Notes: generated by a model from the sequence alone, not told the origin. Counted from the stretch's first letter, positions 24,606 through 33,624 are shown. The stretch: 64,000 nucleotides of DNA from Strongylocentrotus purpuratus (GCF_000002235.5 NW_022145597.1:26924423-26988422); one strand, 5' to 3'. Made by a program: numbers and translations.

Positions 24606-27600
24606 GCTTAGGTACAAAACACAAAATGAAATATTCAATGAATATTCATATGACATATACAAGTACAATGACAAATGACCTTTGGTCTTTCTTTTCTCTT
24701 CATTGTGAAAGCATTCAATGACAAATATAAGGAAGAATGTTTACCTTTAAATTTGAGGGAAAAAAATATACTGTGTTTTGCTCATGTCTGTCAGGTGTAT
24801 CACTCCTAGCACTCCAGGGTTATGACCTAATGACCTATGACCTCAGTATGAAGCAAAGCAGCTGTGATGCTGCTTTAACATTAAGAAATGTCCTTACTAC
24901 GGAATAAACATTGATTACACATGCACTTGGATCCAGAGTATAAAGTGTACCTAAGGATTTCGCCAATGGATGTAGGGGCTGTGCTGGGGCTTGAACCCAC
25001 AACCTTCACATCTCCAGAGTCCAGTCTGGGGAGTGTTTCACAAAGACTAAGATCGACTTTAAGTCGGACTTAACTATGACAGGCCGTTCATGCCACTGTT
25101 TGCTCTCACCATTTACTGGCAATGGTCTCTCAAGGGACGTACAAATCATGGTCACACATCTACAGAATTCAGCTTTTTTGATAGTGCATTATTAAAGGAA
25201 AATATATCAAAAGATCATAATTGAGAGACCGATGGTGAGAGCAACCAGTGACATGAATGGCCTGCCATATTTAAGTCAAAACTTAAAGTCGATCTTAGTC
25301 TTTGTGAAACACTCCCCTGGTGTTTAACCATCTCTGCCTACAGCTCATCTGCAAATACTCACCACCAAACATATCAATGTCTTCCAGTATCCTTCCAATA
25401 CGGATGCTGTTATACATGTTCATGTATTTGTCTCTTTGGACAGGGTCAGAGAGTGGGATGCAGATCTCATCGTAGCTGTCGGAAATCTTCCGGGGCTCCA
25501 ATCCCGTCTGGTCTTGGGCCAAGAGGCTGGACAGTGCTGACCGGTCTGCATTCTTCCCATCCAGACTGGATAATGAAGGTCAAAGGTAATATAAATGAAG
25601 TTTAAAGGTCATATGGATGAATGGAGATGAATGTGAAGTTTCCTTGGATTTGATTTGAGTACTACTACCGTCTTCTAGTCTAACCCCCACCCACCCCCCC
25701 CCCCCAAGAGATATTTGGATTAGGACCTTCTGTTTTGCATCAGAAAGAATTAAGTGCTTATATAACAGAACAAATAATTTTGAAACTACTCAAAAATATG
25801 ACAACTATTTTCTATTTTAAATCAATTTCATTATAAAACAAGTAAAAATACTGCTTATTTTAAATGATATAATTGAATAAAGTTGATTTCTTTTTCTCAC
25901 AATCTCCCAAATTTTCAATACAAAAATGATAAGCATAAACTATGTATACATACCTCCACTGCTTCTGTGCTCCAGTAAACTCCACCATTTTCTTCCTCAC
26001 TATTGATACAAACATATAAACAGAAACATTCAAGCTCTCTATCCTCCTCTCCTCTTTGGCTATCCCTTTCTTCCTTCCTTTCTTCCTTTCTTCCATTTAT
26101 AATGTATATTATGTATTTGTGTATTCGGGCATACCCATTACAAGCTCTGTTTATCAGGTTTCGCGCCTGCTTCCTTGTAATACAAGTTCTTTAATTATAT
26201 TTATGTTCCTATGTATGAATTGTATTGTTTAAACAGATGTTAAATATGTTGTCAAATTGAATGGAAGAAAATAAATGTTCATTTGAATCATTTGAAAATT
26301 GTGAATTGTAATCATCAGTAGATGTAAACTTATTTCAAAGTATTGAAGTGCCAGACACTCAAGGTCTTTTCTACAGATTTATCTTAAATGAAGATTAAAG
26401 GTATAGATCAGTTTTGGAAACGCCCCCCTCTCAAAAATGAAATGGAAGCTCTTATTACCAATTATGTGAAAGAATATGTTTTGACTAAATACGCGAGAAA
26501 CCGCCTACTAATTGATATATTTGGTAAAATATTTGGACCTGGTAGATATCGCGCACGTGTTTTCCACGTGTTGCAGAGTCCCATATACATCTTTCTGTGT
26601 ACAGTGCTTGTAACTTTACCAAGACTGGGCCAAATTTCTTATCATTTTGATGATTCCAGAACCTTGCAGTACACACCAATACTTATATGCTAGATGATCA
26701 ACCTTTTCTGATCAATTCCACAACGTTTCTTTCACAATGCAATCACATGACCATAACTGGTCTTTATCTTTAACAAGAAAAACTTGATGATCATCATCAT
26801 GGTACTGACCTAATAAGCCAGTTAGTAACTTAGTAGATGGTACAGATGACCCAAATTTGCACATGCAACTTTTACTGATCTGTGGACACGCATTACCAGA
26901 AATACTTGGAGATAGTTTTTATGGCGGGTCACATATAAATCATTTCTTTTAGCTGAACATGCCCTAACTGTAATCTGAAACTAGCCTGTTACTTAGGACT
27001 GATCGAGTATCATAAAACTTAGAATTTTGAGTATATTCTAGTGTGATCAGTAGTAGATGTAGGCATATTACAAAATAAAGCTGCTGTTTTGGATGGGGAA
27101 GAATAGGACTACAGGAAATTACATCCTAATGATATTACACTGATCAGCTCATTTGAGTGAGCATTCATTTAAACAAACAAATCTGAAAGGTTTATATGAC
27201 CACAAAATATGAACGCCCCATGACAAACCAAACAACTGACTTTAGTTGGCATTCCTTCTCAAGCAGGGTCATTTATAAATAGATTGGATCTTGATAGATG
27301 GCATACATTTTCTTTGAAATCATAGAATATTGAGGGGCATAGTTGTGACACTTGTACACATACATGCTTAGAAGTAAACCCATGAAGGCAATCAGGCAAT
27401 CTCTACGGGAAGGATTTTGTTGGTGTTCCATGATCTGACCTATAAATGAGTATGATTTCCGGTGCCCAAGGAAATCATATCAACTCTATGTTTGAAATAA
27501 AGAAACCATGGTAGTATGAGAGCCAAAACTACAAAGGAGAAGCGGTACTACTGCCACTCCTAAAACCTTATGGACCATTATCTCATAAAAGCACATTACT

Positions 27601-29263
27601 TATGATTTTGGTGGAGGTTCTTTTGATTATCTGGTACCATAAAAATTACCCTGTTCTCATAGTGATCCATTTTGCCAGAGCAACAATAGCTCTGGTTTTA
27701 AAATCATCAAAGATAGAGGGTTAGGTTTATGATTACAATAAGGTTATATCTTTGGGAATAACCTTGATAGGCCATTGGCCTCTGTTTTTTCCCACCACAT
27801 TATGATTTAAATTGAAGATGTTTTATCTTAAGGTTTGGTTTTATGGTATGCATATACGGTAAATTGTACTTTTTTTTTTAATCAGATGTGAAAGTAAAAC
27901 TTGAACTTGAAGGCTAGGGTTAGGACTTAGGGTTAGGATGAGAGTTAGGATTTGATGTAGACAGTAGGCTATAGTGTAACGTGGATCAAGGGCTTAAGCT
28001 ATAAAGTCACTTCATGTAGTAAATTGACCTTGGAGCAATTGTTGCTGGATCAATTAGCATCAGAGCATTTGTCGGATAACCCATTATACTCACTCTGTTT
28101 GACTGTGAGGATCTCTCCATCCGTCTTGCTATAGCTGATGATACATCTCTGAGGCTGTCTCCAAGTTCTTCTGTAACTTAGGAGTGTTTGGTTGATAGGC
28201 AACCGCGATGAGAACCCTCGCCTGTAACACGGAACAAACAAAATAGCCAGCTCATAATGGATCGAGAGATGGTGATTACTGATACACAATGAATGTTCTG
28301 ACCTCATTTATAATTATATCCCCAAAACTAGTTAGGCATGACGTACTATTACTAGCCTAGGGTTTTAGGCTGAAATTTTAGACTGAAATCTTTTAGTTTT
28401 ATCTGGACTATAAGAGTTCCCATTTCTAATTTTCCAGTTATGATTTGTTACATGCTATATATACTAGGGTCTAGTCCTGTATGGCCAAGGCAAAAACTAA
28501 AAGCTCCACCCCACCCCCCCCCCCCCCCCCACAAAGAACGTTGCGCATTGAGCGCTGTAAAGTGAGTTTACGCGCTCTCATTGGCCGATCCGCTCGAGTG
28601 GCTTTGAATTTAAGCAAAAAAAACGGAAACTCGCAAGCTTGCTCATCGCATAAATATCTTAGCATGGAGTAAATGGAAAACAGCTAGACTATAGCAAAAA
28701 TAAAGGGCCCTTGTCGGCGCCACTTTAGTAAAATGAGGCTGTGATTTGCTGAGATCGGATGAACGATTTGTGCATGCGCTAATTGTACGCTAAAGTTCTA
28801 TGTGCCTCCCCCCCCCCCCCCCCCCCCCCCACCCAGAACCCAGGTCAAGCCATAATTAGGGAGGCAAATACCAAAATCTAAGATCTAGATCTAGAATTCT
28901 ATTTCTAGACTAGGGTCTAGACTCTAATAATACTGTAGTGTAAATCTAGATCTACATAATAATATATATGTTCACATAGGTCTACTATAAACAACAAATT
29001 AATAATGTGTGTGTACAATGCATACAGTCCCTCACCCCGCCCCCGCCCCCCCCCCCCCCCCTTTCACACACAACCAACACAGCAACAAGCAAACATTTTT
29101 TTGAACGTTTGGGACTGGACTGCACCAAAACCAAGGCAGAAAATTATTATTCTGACCTTTAAATTGTTTTTAATGACTTGATTACACTACTATTTATTCA
29201 AAAAGTCAATTCAAAGGCATTGGTAATTATCTAACTGACTTACCATAGTCGACTAACAGACAT
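15681..29263 (-). CDS. ACOT9: Acyl-CoA thioesterase 9, mitochondrial (complete, 13 coding exons)
   Basis: Coding exons in order are 29263-29244, 28221-28094, 25999-25954, 25565-25363, 24237-24151, 21998-21895, 21340-21267, 20426-20247, 18839-18749, 17961-17876, 17312-17225, 16668-16518 and 15775-15681. Every junction is GT-AG and in phase; the sum is 1353 nt, giving 450 aa. The first ~40 residues (MSVSRLWRGFSSRLP...) are rich in Arg/Ser with no acidic residues, as in a mitochondrial presequence. Two hot-dog thioesterase domains follow, about residues 110-220 (NSIRIGRILEDID, SPLVIVTGLVDRI, LTGHVTWVGKTSIEV) and 285-415 (ERNLFNKIFGGFLMRQALELA, FQKPVEVGSF, TNVFHFTIVTENPVPLVWPKTYG). It hydrolyses acyl-CoA esters in the matrix. 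The match to human ACOT9 runs the whole length. The introns carry exon fragments and many transposons. Confidence 0.96.
16018..16393 (+). mobile_element. 376-bp TTAA-flanked MITE, copy 1
   Basis: TTAA stands on both sides (16014-16017 and 16394-16397). The element begins AGGAATTGGGTAACTTTG and ends with ...AACGATGCCT. Hallmarks are 'gattatcaagatat', 'ggggaaaatgagtatggtaaa' and 'cagtgaatac...tagggccatgcc'. It lies in the last ACOT9 intron. TTAA targets are typical of piggyBac- and Kolobok-type transposons. Confidence 0.75.
16745..17110. repeat. Low-complexity CCCGATTTTT / poly-A / poly-T tract in ACOT9 intron
   Basis: Repeats of 'ttcccgatttttt' surround a run of A (about 16830-16853) and a run of T (about 16861-16893). 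The long open frames across it are low-complexity artefacts. It may be a decayed foldback transposon, because 'cccgatttaaatcggttt' is itself palindromic. Confidence 0.7.
17616..17823. mobile_element. MITE with AGGCCTAAAAAAGATG terminal repeats (copy 1)
   Basis: The left end 'taaggcctaaaaaagatg...gtcctttaggtgcc' pairs with the right end '...gcaaagggcaatacaacattttttttttaggccta'. Inner blocks 'ggtcggtcac' and 'gccgacc' are shared with the copy at 39385-39630. Its right edge lies only 53 bp from ACOT9 exon 10. Confidence 0.75.
18132..18330 (+). mobile_element. tRNA-derived SINE in ACOT9 intron
   Basis: The head reads GAGGCACGATGGCTCAGTGG with an A box (TGGCTCAGTGGTTAAAGTA). A degraded B box (GGTCCTGACTTACACC) and a non-tRNA body with 'taccacacttccgtactg' follow. 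It is not a functional tRNA. Confidence 0.65.
18375..18691 (-). mobile_element. TTAA-flanked MITE, minus-strand copy in ACOT9 intron
   Basis: Reverse complement of the family at 26399, with 71-85% of the element present. The right edge keeps the terminal repeat next to TTAA (18692-18695); the left edge is lost near the preceding SINE. Confidence 0.65.
18868..19056 (+). mobile_element. 5'-truncated SINE (tRNA head missing)
   Basis: The body 'tgccacactcgacccagg', 'gggtacctggcaggaatt', 'aattccttgaa', 'ggctaaagccagggtaataa' and the end 'cggcgctataaaaatgcc' match the body of the SINEs at 36283-36590 and 59702-59948. Confidence 0.75.
19305..19617. mobile_element. Foldback MITE with TAATACACCAGTTTACGG ends
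   Basis: The left end TAATACACCAGTTTACGGTT is the reverse complement of the right end ...AACCGTAAACTGGTGTATTA. Inside, 'tgggcgccatttta' pairs with 'aaaatggcgccca', and a longer inner pair (around 'gagcgcacagcgcaggcagtg') makes most of the element one large hairpin. The edges contain TA/TTA, fitting a Tc1/mariner or Harbinger-type target. Confidence 0.85.
19785..19890 (-). pseudogene. Decayed copy of the 3' end of ACOT9 exon 8
   Basis: On the minus strand this reads ASLLKTFTTTDEREIICRMF followed by VESLPVG. It matches the end of real exon 8 (ASLLKTAPVTEEREIIHKMF then VESLPVG). The donor after it is GGATGT where the real exon has GTATGT, so it can no longer be spliced there. An in-frame stop arises just upstream of the conserved part. 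It lies 3' of the true exon inside the same intron, with a 34-bp tandem array in between. Confidence 0.85.
19904..20179. repeat. 34-bp tandem repeat, eight units
   Basis: The unit is 'gagtcacattaacaggagat' followed by 'caagtctcaaagtt'. Eight copies occur, with small differences (some lack 'g' in 'aaagtt'). Related single phrases ('gtctggggtcaggtcaggtcc') occur before it at about 19650. There are no unique spacers, so it is not a CRISPR array. Confidence 0.9.
20856..21006 (+). mobile_element. MITE with CTGGG...GTTTCACAAA ends (copy 1 of 4)
   Basis: The left end is CTGGGGGGCGTTTCACAAAC, and the right end '...ggctttgtgaaatgggtcccag' is its imperfect inverse. The interior 'ataagctactgaaatccttg' and 'ctgattggttatc' is shared with copies at 22139-22250 (-), 52470-52618 and 53021-53170. 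Confidence 0.75.
22139..22250 (-). mobile_element. MITE with GTTTCACAAA ends, truncated copy 2
   Basis: Reverse complement of the 20856 family: 'ctgataaccaatcaaaatc', 'ttcagtagcttataac', 'gacaagttttgtgaaatgcc'. One end is missing. Confidence 0.7.
22618..23724 (-). mobile_element. Helentron-like element with internal ~165-bp tandem units (copy 2)
   Basis: Read on the minus strand it begins with a GCCTCCG...CGGAGGC hairpin and GGGTTGTCCGTCCGTCCG. It runs through about six tandem units of roughly 165 bp ('atcggttcttgagataacgc', 'gacctttgacct', 'ttcattggctctgcaag') and ends in a perfect 20-nt hairpin (22628-22647, TTCGACTGCGCGCAGTCGAA) followed by CATCTAGT. A SINE interrupts one unit at 23447-23586. 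It lies in the ACOT9 intron between exons 5 and 6. Confidence 0.75.
23447..23586 (+). mobile_element. SINE fragment nested in the Helentron-like element
   Basis: 'cgcaggttcaaaactgagtc' carries a B-box-like GGTTCAAAAC. It is followed by 'tttcggatggtgacgttaaa' and a CA-repeat tail. The flanking tandem unit resumes directly afterwards ('caaagtttggcaggaatcc'). Confidence 0.6.
24290..24380 (-). repeat. Tandem copy of the ACOT9 exon 5 acceptor and first 42 exon bases
   Basis: Positions 24290-24331 repeat, without change, the first 42 bases of exon 5 (24196-24237), and the preceding acceptor and intron bases are repeated as well. The offset is 94 bp. The decoy acceptor is intact. Because 94 is not a multiple of three, splicing to it would shift the frame when reading into the true exon. 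Confidence 0.9.
24360..24602. repeat. GA-rich microsatellite with a duplicated ~108-bp block
   Basis: 'gtaggtagataaataatgaaaga' and 'agaagacagccggaagaaaa' each occur twice, followed by (GA)n runs. The Leu/Ser-rich open frames on the minus strand are artefacts. Confidence 0.85.
25028..25318. mobile_element. MITE with GGGGAGTGTTTCACAAAG ends, 291 bp
   Basis: GGGGAGTGTTTCACAAAGAC at the left is the exact inverse of GTCTTTGTGAAACACTCCCC at the right; pairing continues inward with 'cgactttaagt' and 'acttaaagtcg'. It lies 44 bp from the donor of ACOT9 exon 4. A related element is at 40562-40855. Confidence 0.85.
26399..26769 (+). mobile_element. 371-bp TTAA-flanked MITE, the most complete copy of its family
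   Basis: TTAA flanks both edges (26395-26398, 26770-26773). The ends AGGTATAGATCAGTTTTGG and ...ATAACTGGTCTTTATCT are imperfect inverted repeats. The inside is non-coding and includes 'cccatatacatctttctgtg' and 'tcattttgatgattccagaa'. Partial relatives are at 10626, 18375, 63153 and a terminal scrap near 50200-50240. Confidence 0.8.
26775..28090. other. ACOT9 intron 2, no further feature seen
   Basis: AT-rich intron DNA. Around 27911-27955 there are a few TTAGGG-like phrases ('ctagggttaggacttagggt'), too short and irregular to be a telomeric block. Confidence 0.4.
28514..28830. repeat. Two poly-C runs (17 and 23 bases) in ACOT9 intron 1
   Basis: C runs lie at 28514-28530 and 28808-28830, each preceded or followed by 'cc acc' edges. 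Another C run lies at about 29043-29061. The reverse strand reads as poly-G and could fold into G-quadruplexes. Confidence 0.75.
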
Positions 29264-29311
29264 TTTGTCACAAAGTGCAGCACTTCCTTAATACGTGCCT
29301 TCACGGTTGTT

Positions 29312-29344
29312 TCATCGCAAAGCATGCCGGGACATAATTCTAGT
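29312..29344 (-). promoter_or_regulatory. ZNF143/THAP11-like motif at the ACOT9 promoter
   Basis: Read toward ACOT9, the sequence has ACTAGAATT, then ATG, then TCCCGGCATGCTTTGCG. The known vertebrate ZNF143/THAP11 site has ACTACAATTCCCAGCATGC, then usually a GCG. The match is close but includes a 3-base insertion. It lies about 50-80 bp upstream of the ATG. The same motif occurs, facing MOSPD1, at 33592-33624. Use by an invertebrate factor is inference. Confidence 0.45.
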
Positions 29345-29910
29345 CCATTTTCACCTTCGCCGTGATCAGCTGTCCTGTTGCAAACAACGGGATTCTTATC
29401 GAATCAACATCATAATCTTGTACATAGTCCGCTATTCTGCAGTGATTTTCTTCCAATCCAGTATCATTTGTACGGTAAGAAAACCAAAGTTTGTGGTTAT
29501 TCATTTTTATGACTAATAAAGCTGATAATACGACGTAATGAGAGTGGGCCGAGATCCAACTTTAGTAAATGTAGGCCTAGATCTAGTCCCGTATGTTCAA
29601 ATGTGTGTGCATTTTAAGTAGACTGATTGTCTTTTAAGCTGCTTAAGTACACTCGTCTTGTGTTTTAGGTAGAAATGTACAGTAATATGAGATTTATGTC
29701 TCATGAAATATGAATAGACTTTCTAGATCCTATAATTGATAATGGAATAGGGTCTACTAGAATGGCCGACAGTTAGGCCTAGAAAGTGATTGCAATTAGA
29801 AATTATAAATGTAAGAAAGTAAAAGAGGCCATGAAAACGATAGATTTTTTCGATCTGGATCTGAATATAATAGTCTGATATCAATGAGCTCTACTTGAGG
29901 ATCTACATGA

Positions 29911-30294
29911 CGGAGGCGTACGGAGGATTTTTTCGAGGGGGGGGGGGGGGGGGGGGGGGGGCCGGGGGGTAAAATTTGAAAATCACGCAGTCAATTTCAC
30001 AACGACTCGGCCAGCGGGTGAATAAGCCGGGGGTGGTAAGAGCACCTTTTTTTTTCCTTCTTTTTTTCCCCGAAAATATGAAATTTGGGAGACCGATATT
30101 TTGTTCAGTTGGTGGGGGGTAAGGTCACCTTTTTTGGGTCACCCTTTAGCACAAAAAATGTTTAATTTATTTTTGTTATTAAAAAAGTGAGGGGGGGGGG
30201 TTTCCTCAAAAACACACACACACATAGTCTAAACAAAATTGGAGGGGGGGGGGGATCAACCCCCGAAACTCCCTCCCCCCTGCATACACGTCTG
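29911..30294. mobile_element. hAT-type MITE inside the left arm only
   Basis: The 384-bp element begins CGGAGGCGTACGGAGG and ends CCTGCATACACGTCTG, a decayed version of the ends at 1238-1629. CTACATGA stands on both sides (29903-29910 and 30295-30302), an 8-bp target duplication. The inside is again G-rich, with 25 G bases at 29937-29961. The right arm has no insertion at the matching site. Confidence 0.9.
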
Positions 30295-30378
30295 CTACAT
30301 GATCTAGTGTTGAAGAAGTGATGAGGGTTCTTTGGTCACAAACTTAAATTTGATTTTCTTTTCCCTTTTATTTATCAG

Positions 30379-30542
30379 TTGCAGCATCATCAAACACTAT
30401 GACCCATGAATCAGAAGATAACGTAGATGCTACGAAAGAGCTCATTTCACAATGGACAACAGAAGTGTTACGTGACTTTCTACAAGGAGGGGACTCAAGC
30501 TTGGAAATCGAGTACTCTGGGGGTACTGTTCAGCCATCCGAG
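30379..30542 (+). other. Candidate exon in the left arm (mirrored at 32764-32946)
   Basis: A good acceptor (TTTATTTATCAG) precedes 30379 and a weak donor (GAG/GTAGAG) follows 30542. The frame reads MTHESEDNVDATKELI, then SQWTTEVLRDFLQGGDSSLE, and continues in frame through the site. The right-arm copy keeps ELISQWTTEVLRDFLQGGDS but lacks the ATG and reads into a stop soon after. A GTAAGA donor at about 29475 could serve as the upstream exon. I do not recognise the protein; 'TTEVLRDFLQ' is only loosely like a SAP motif. It may be a non-coding or dying exon. Confidence 0.35.
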
Positions 30543-30566
30543 GTAGAGATAAACTGGACGATGGAT

Positions 30567-30600
<34 letters not shown>
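30567..30600. repeat. 34-base poly-G run in the left arm
   Basis: The run lies just after the candidate exon. Its counterpart in the right arm is the 25-base C run at 32704-32728, so the tract pre-dates the duplication and has changed length since. Confidence 0.8.
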
Positions 30601-30601
<1 letters not shown>

Positions 30602-30738
30602 GAAAGGCATGCAGACTGCAGAGCTGGTCGTCTACTATGTATAGAGACATTTGTGTGTACCTAGTAGATAAGGACCCTCCATCACTAGAGGGAAGAATGA
30701 GAGACTACAAAGAGGGAAAGGCATTTAGTTATTTTGCC

Positions 30739-32585
30739 AGTTTCTGGTTAGGGAGATATTTTTTTCGTCTCGTGGGAGAAAGCTGTCTGTAATTCAAAAT
30801 CATTTGATACTTGAATAAATTTAGTTCATTTTCTAGACTGTTTCATGTCAAACCGTTGATTCTACTTTCTTGTGAGTATAGTCAGAGAGATAGAGAAGTA
30901 ACACGAGTAAAGAATGAAAAAGAAGCTAATATTTGAACGAGGAGGAGAAAATGGAGATTACGTTGTTGCCCATAGAGTTGGAATAATTGTTCTTACCACT
31001 TTTTATTAAATGATTGTGACCATTTGGTTTATTGTTTGTACATAAAGGTCATATGTTATAAGAACTGTATTGATCAATCTAAAGAGTCTTATAGATTGAT
31101 TAATACAGTTTTGAGATGATGATGATGATTGTGATGATGAACGAGAAGGAGAAGAGGAGGAACATATCATGAGTTGATGGAGAAAAGATTGATAGAGGGG
31201 TTATCATTACAGAGAGAGAGAAAGAGAGATGGACTAACATGAGGAAGGGAGAGCAAGAATGGAGGCTATGACATAGGGGAAGAGATAGAAATCAAAATTA
31301 TATTTATACTAACATTTACTAAATTAGAATAGTAAATTAGAAGATAAAGCTAAAGGAAAGAATGCAAACTAAAATTAAGCAAAGACCATCACAATATCGT
31401 TTACATTATAATATAAATTAAGTAAAGGTACATGGAAACGTGTACATTTGTAAAATTTAATCTCTTGTTCTCTTAGATCTTCCTCTTCACACCTAATTCT
31501 TGCTCTCCCTCTCTATCTCTCCCTCCCCTCTCTGTCTCTTTCTCTCTCCTCTCTCCTTATTATCACTCTTTCTCTTTCATTAAGCGTCGACATCTCTCTC
31601 GATGCCTCTCTCTGTTTCTATGATTTTTCTCTCTTTAAATATTTAAAACATCAGGTCTGTCTGACCTTCCTCTCTTGAATAAATCATGAATAACTTCAAC
31701 TCGGCGTCCTACATACAGTAATGATTGCTTAGTACTCATCTACAACCTTCTCTGTGTTGTTTTATTTTATTGATAAAATAAATATAACCATGAGATGAAT
31801 ACAAGTTAGATCAATATCAACAGGTTTAATGCAATGCATATAAGTTGACATCTTATGAAGAAGTAGTACCACCCCCGCCCCCCCCCCCTCCAGGAATGGG
31901 AACGGAGGTACCGCATGCGTGTTCCCAAAATCTCTGGCTCGTAACAAAGAAAAAGATCTGCCCGTATTGACTTTACACACTGGACTTTTGCTGAGAAGGG
32001 GAGGGGGGGGGGGGTACCACCTTTAATGCAAACACATTTAAAGGGATCGGGTAACTTACTCTCAGATTCTGAAACATAATCCTGGATTTAGCTCATGCTG
32101 CAATGATAAATTTAGGTCAGTCAGGAACTCAATGACTTTTACAATCCGATCGCCTGTCTGATTATCAAGATATTTACGATTAGAAATCGAAACCAAATTT
32201 TGTGTTTGCCAAACGGTTTTCATAACACTACAGTTTATTGGGGAAAACGAGTATGGTAAAAGGGGTCAAACAAAGATTTTTACTTTTTAGAGGCACTTCT
32301 TGATCATTTTGAGGCACAATTTTGTTAGGGCTTCAGTATTAATACACCATATCACAGACACTGGTAGCACGTAGGGCCATACGTCCATCTCGGTTTAAAC
32401 ATTGTTATACATTGTTAAACAATGCATTTTACAATACCTTTACAACATACACCATACACCATTTGCTGTCACATGGTTTGGAAATCACATTACAGATAAT
32501 AATTCTACAACTGTGAGGTTTCACCCGTCGTCATTTGATACCCGAAGGAACACTTTTTTAGGGGCTAAATCTAATTTTTTCACAA
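30739..32585. other. Spacer of the inverted duplication
   Basis: This stretch is unique sequence with no gene seen. It holds GA-rich and CT-rich microsatellites (about 31210-31235 and 31505-31620), a short G run at about 32005 and, at its right side, a MITE (32038-32430). Confidence 0.6.
32038..32430 (+). mobile_element. 376-bp family MITE, copy 2
   Basis: 'ttaaagggatcgggtaactt' at the left and 'gtagggccatacgtccatct' near the right match the copy at 16018-16393 along its length. The right end is decayed. Confidence 0.75.
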
Positions 32586-32763
32586 GGCAAAATAACTATA
32601 TGCCTTCCCCTCTTTGTAGTCTCTCATTATTTTTCCCTCTAGTGATGGAGGGTCCTTATCCAGTAGGTACATACAAACATAGTAGGCCAGTTCTGCATGC
32701 CTACCCCCCCCCCCCCCCCCCCCCCCCCAATCCATCCATAATCCAGTTCCTCACAGTGTCTAC

Positions 32764-32946
32764 CTCGGATGGCTGAACAGCTACCGCGTCAAGGCAGAGA
32801 CTACCGGTACTCGATTTCCAAGCTTGAGTCCCCTCCTTGTAGAAAGTCACGTAACACTTCTGTTGTCCATTGTGAAATGAGCTCTCTCGTAACATCTACA
32901 TGCACGTTATCTTCTGTTTCATCGGCCGTGTTCGATGATGCTGCAA
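32764..32946 (-). other. Mirror copy of the candidate exon in the right arm
   Basis: The acceptor (TTTATCAG) and the core ELISQWTTEVLRDFLQGGDS are kept. The N-terminal bases differ, so no ATG opens this frame, and a stop follows the core. If this was ever a coding exon, this copy is no longer one. Confidence 0.3.
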
Positions 32947-33591
32947 CTGATAAATATAAGGGAAAAGACAATCATATTAAGTTCGTGACCACAAGAATGA
33001 TTGTAACAAAAGAATCCTTATCACTTCTTCAACACGTAGATGCTCAAGTTGAGCTCATCGATATCAGAATTTATATCCAGATCCAGATCGACAAATCTAT
33101 CATTTTCATGGCCTCTTTTACTTTTTTACACTTAGATCTAGACTAATTGCAATCACTATCTAAATGTCAGCCATTCTAGTAGACCCTATTCCATTATCAA
33201 TTATAGGATCTAGAAAGTCTATTAATATTTCATGAGACATAAATCTCATATTACTGTACATTTCTACCTAAAACACGAGACGAGTGTACTTAAGCAGCTT
33301 AAAAGACAATCAGTCTACTTAAAATGCACACACATTTGAACATACGGGACTAGATCTAGGCCTACATTTACTAAAGTTGGATCTCGGCCCACTCTCATTA
33401 CGTCGTATTAGCAGCTTTATTAGTCATAAAAATGAATAACCACAAACTTTGGTTTTCTTACCGTACAAATGATACTGGATTGGAAGAAAATCACTGCAGA
33501 ATAGCGGACTATGTACAAGATTATGATGTTGATTCGATAAGAATCCCGTTGTTTGCAACAGGACAGCTGATCACGGCGAAGGTGAAAATGG

Positions 33592-33624
33592 ACTAGAATT
33601 ATGTCCCGGCATGCTTTGCGATGA
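33592..33624 (+). promoter_or_regulatory. ZNF143/THAP11-like motif facing MOSPD1
   Basis: The sequence is identical to the ACOT9-side motif and reads ACTAGAATT, ATG, TCCCGGCATGCTTTGCG towards MOSPD1. A GTAAGT donor near 33969 ('tttcaacgtaagtt') could close a 5' untranslated exon that starts downstream of this motif. Confidence 0.45.

Larger units (their letters stand above)
29290..30738 (+). repeat. Left arm of the inverted duplication between ACOT9 and MOSPD1
   Basis: From AATACGTGCC (29290) to 'gttattttgcc' (30738) this arm matches the reverse complement of 32586-33646. Without the inserted MITE and one target copy it is about 1057 bp, against 1061 bp for the right arm. The outer 400-500 bp are almost unchanged between the arms; the inner part has more substitutions and indels. 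Its outer edge is 27 bp upstream of the ACOT9 start codon. Confidence 0.95.

Noticed and set aside
24120-24674. Minus-strand frame of 184 codons rich in Ser/Leu
   Set aside because: It joins the real ACOT9 exon 5 in a wrong frame to GA microsatellite and a duplicated exon piece.
27911-27955. Interstitial telomeric repeat (TTAGGG)
   Set aside because: There are only two or three imperfect phrases, which is within chance for AT-rich intron DNA.
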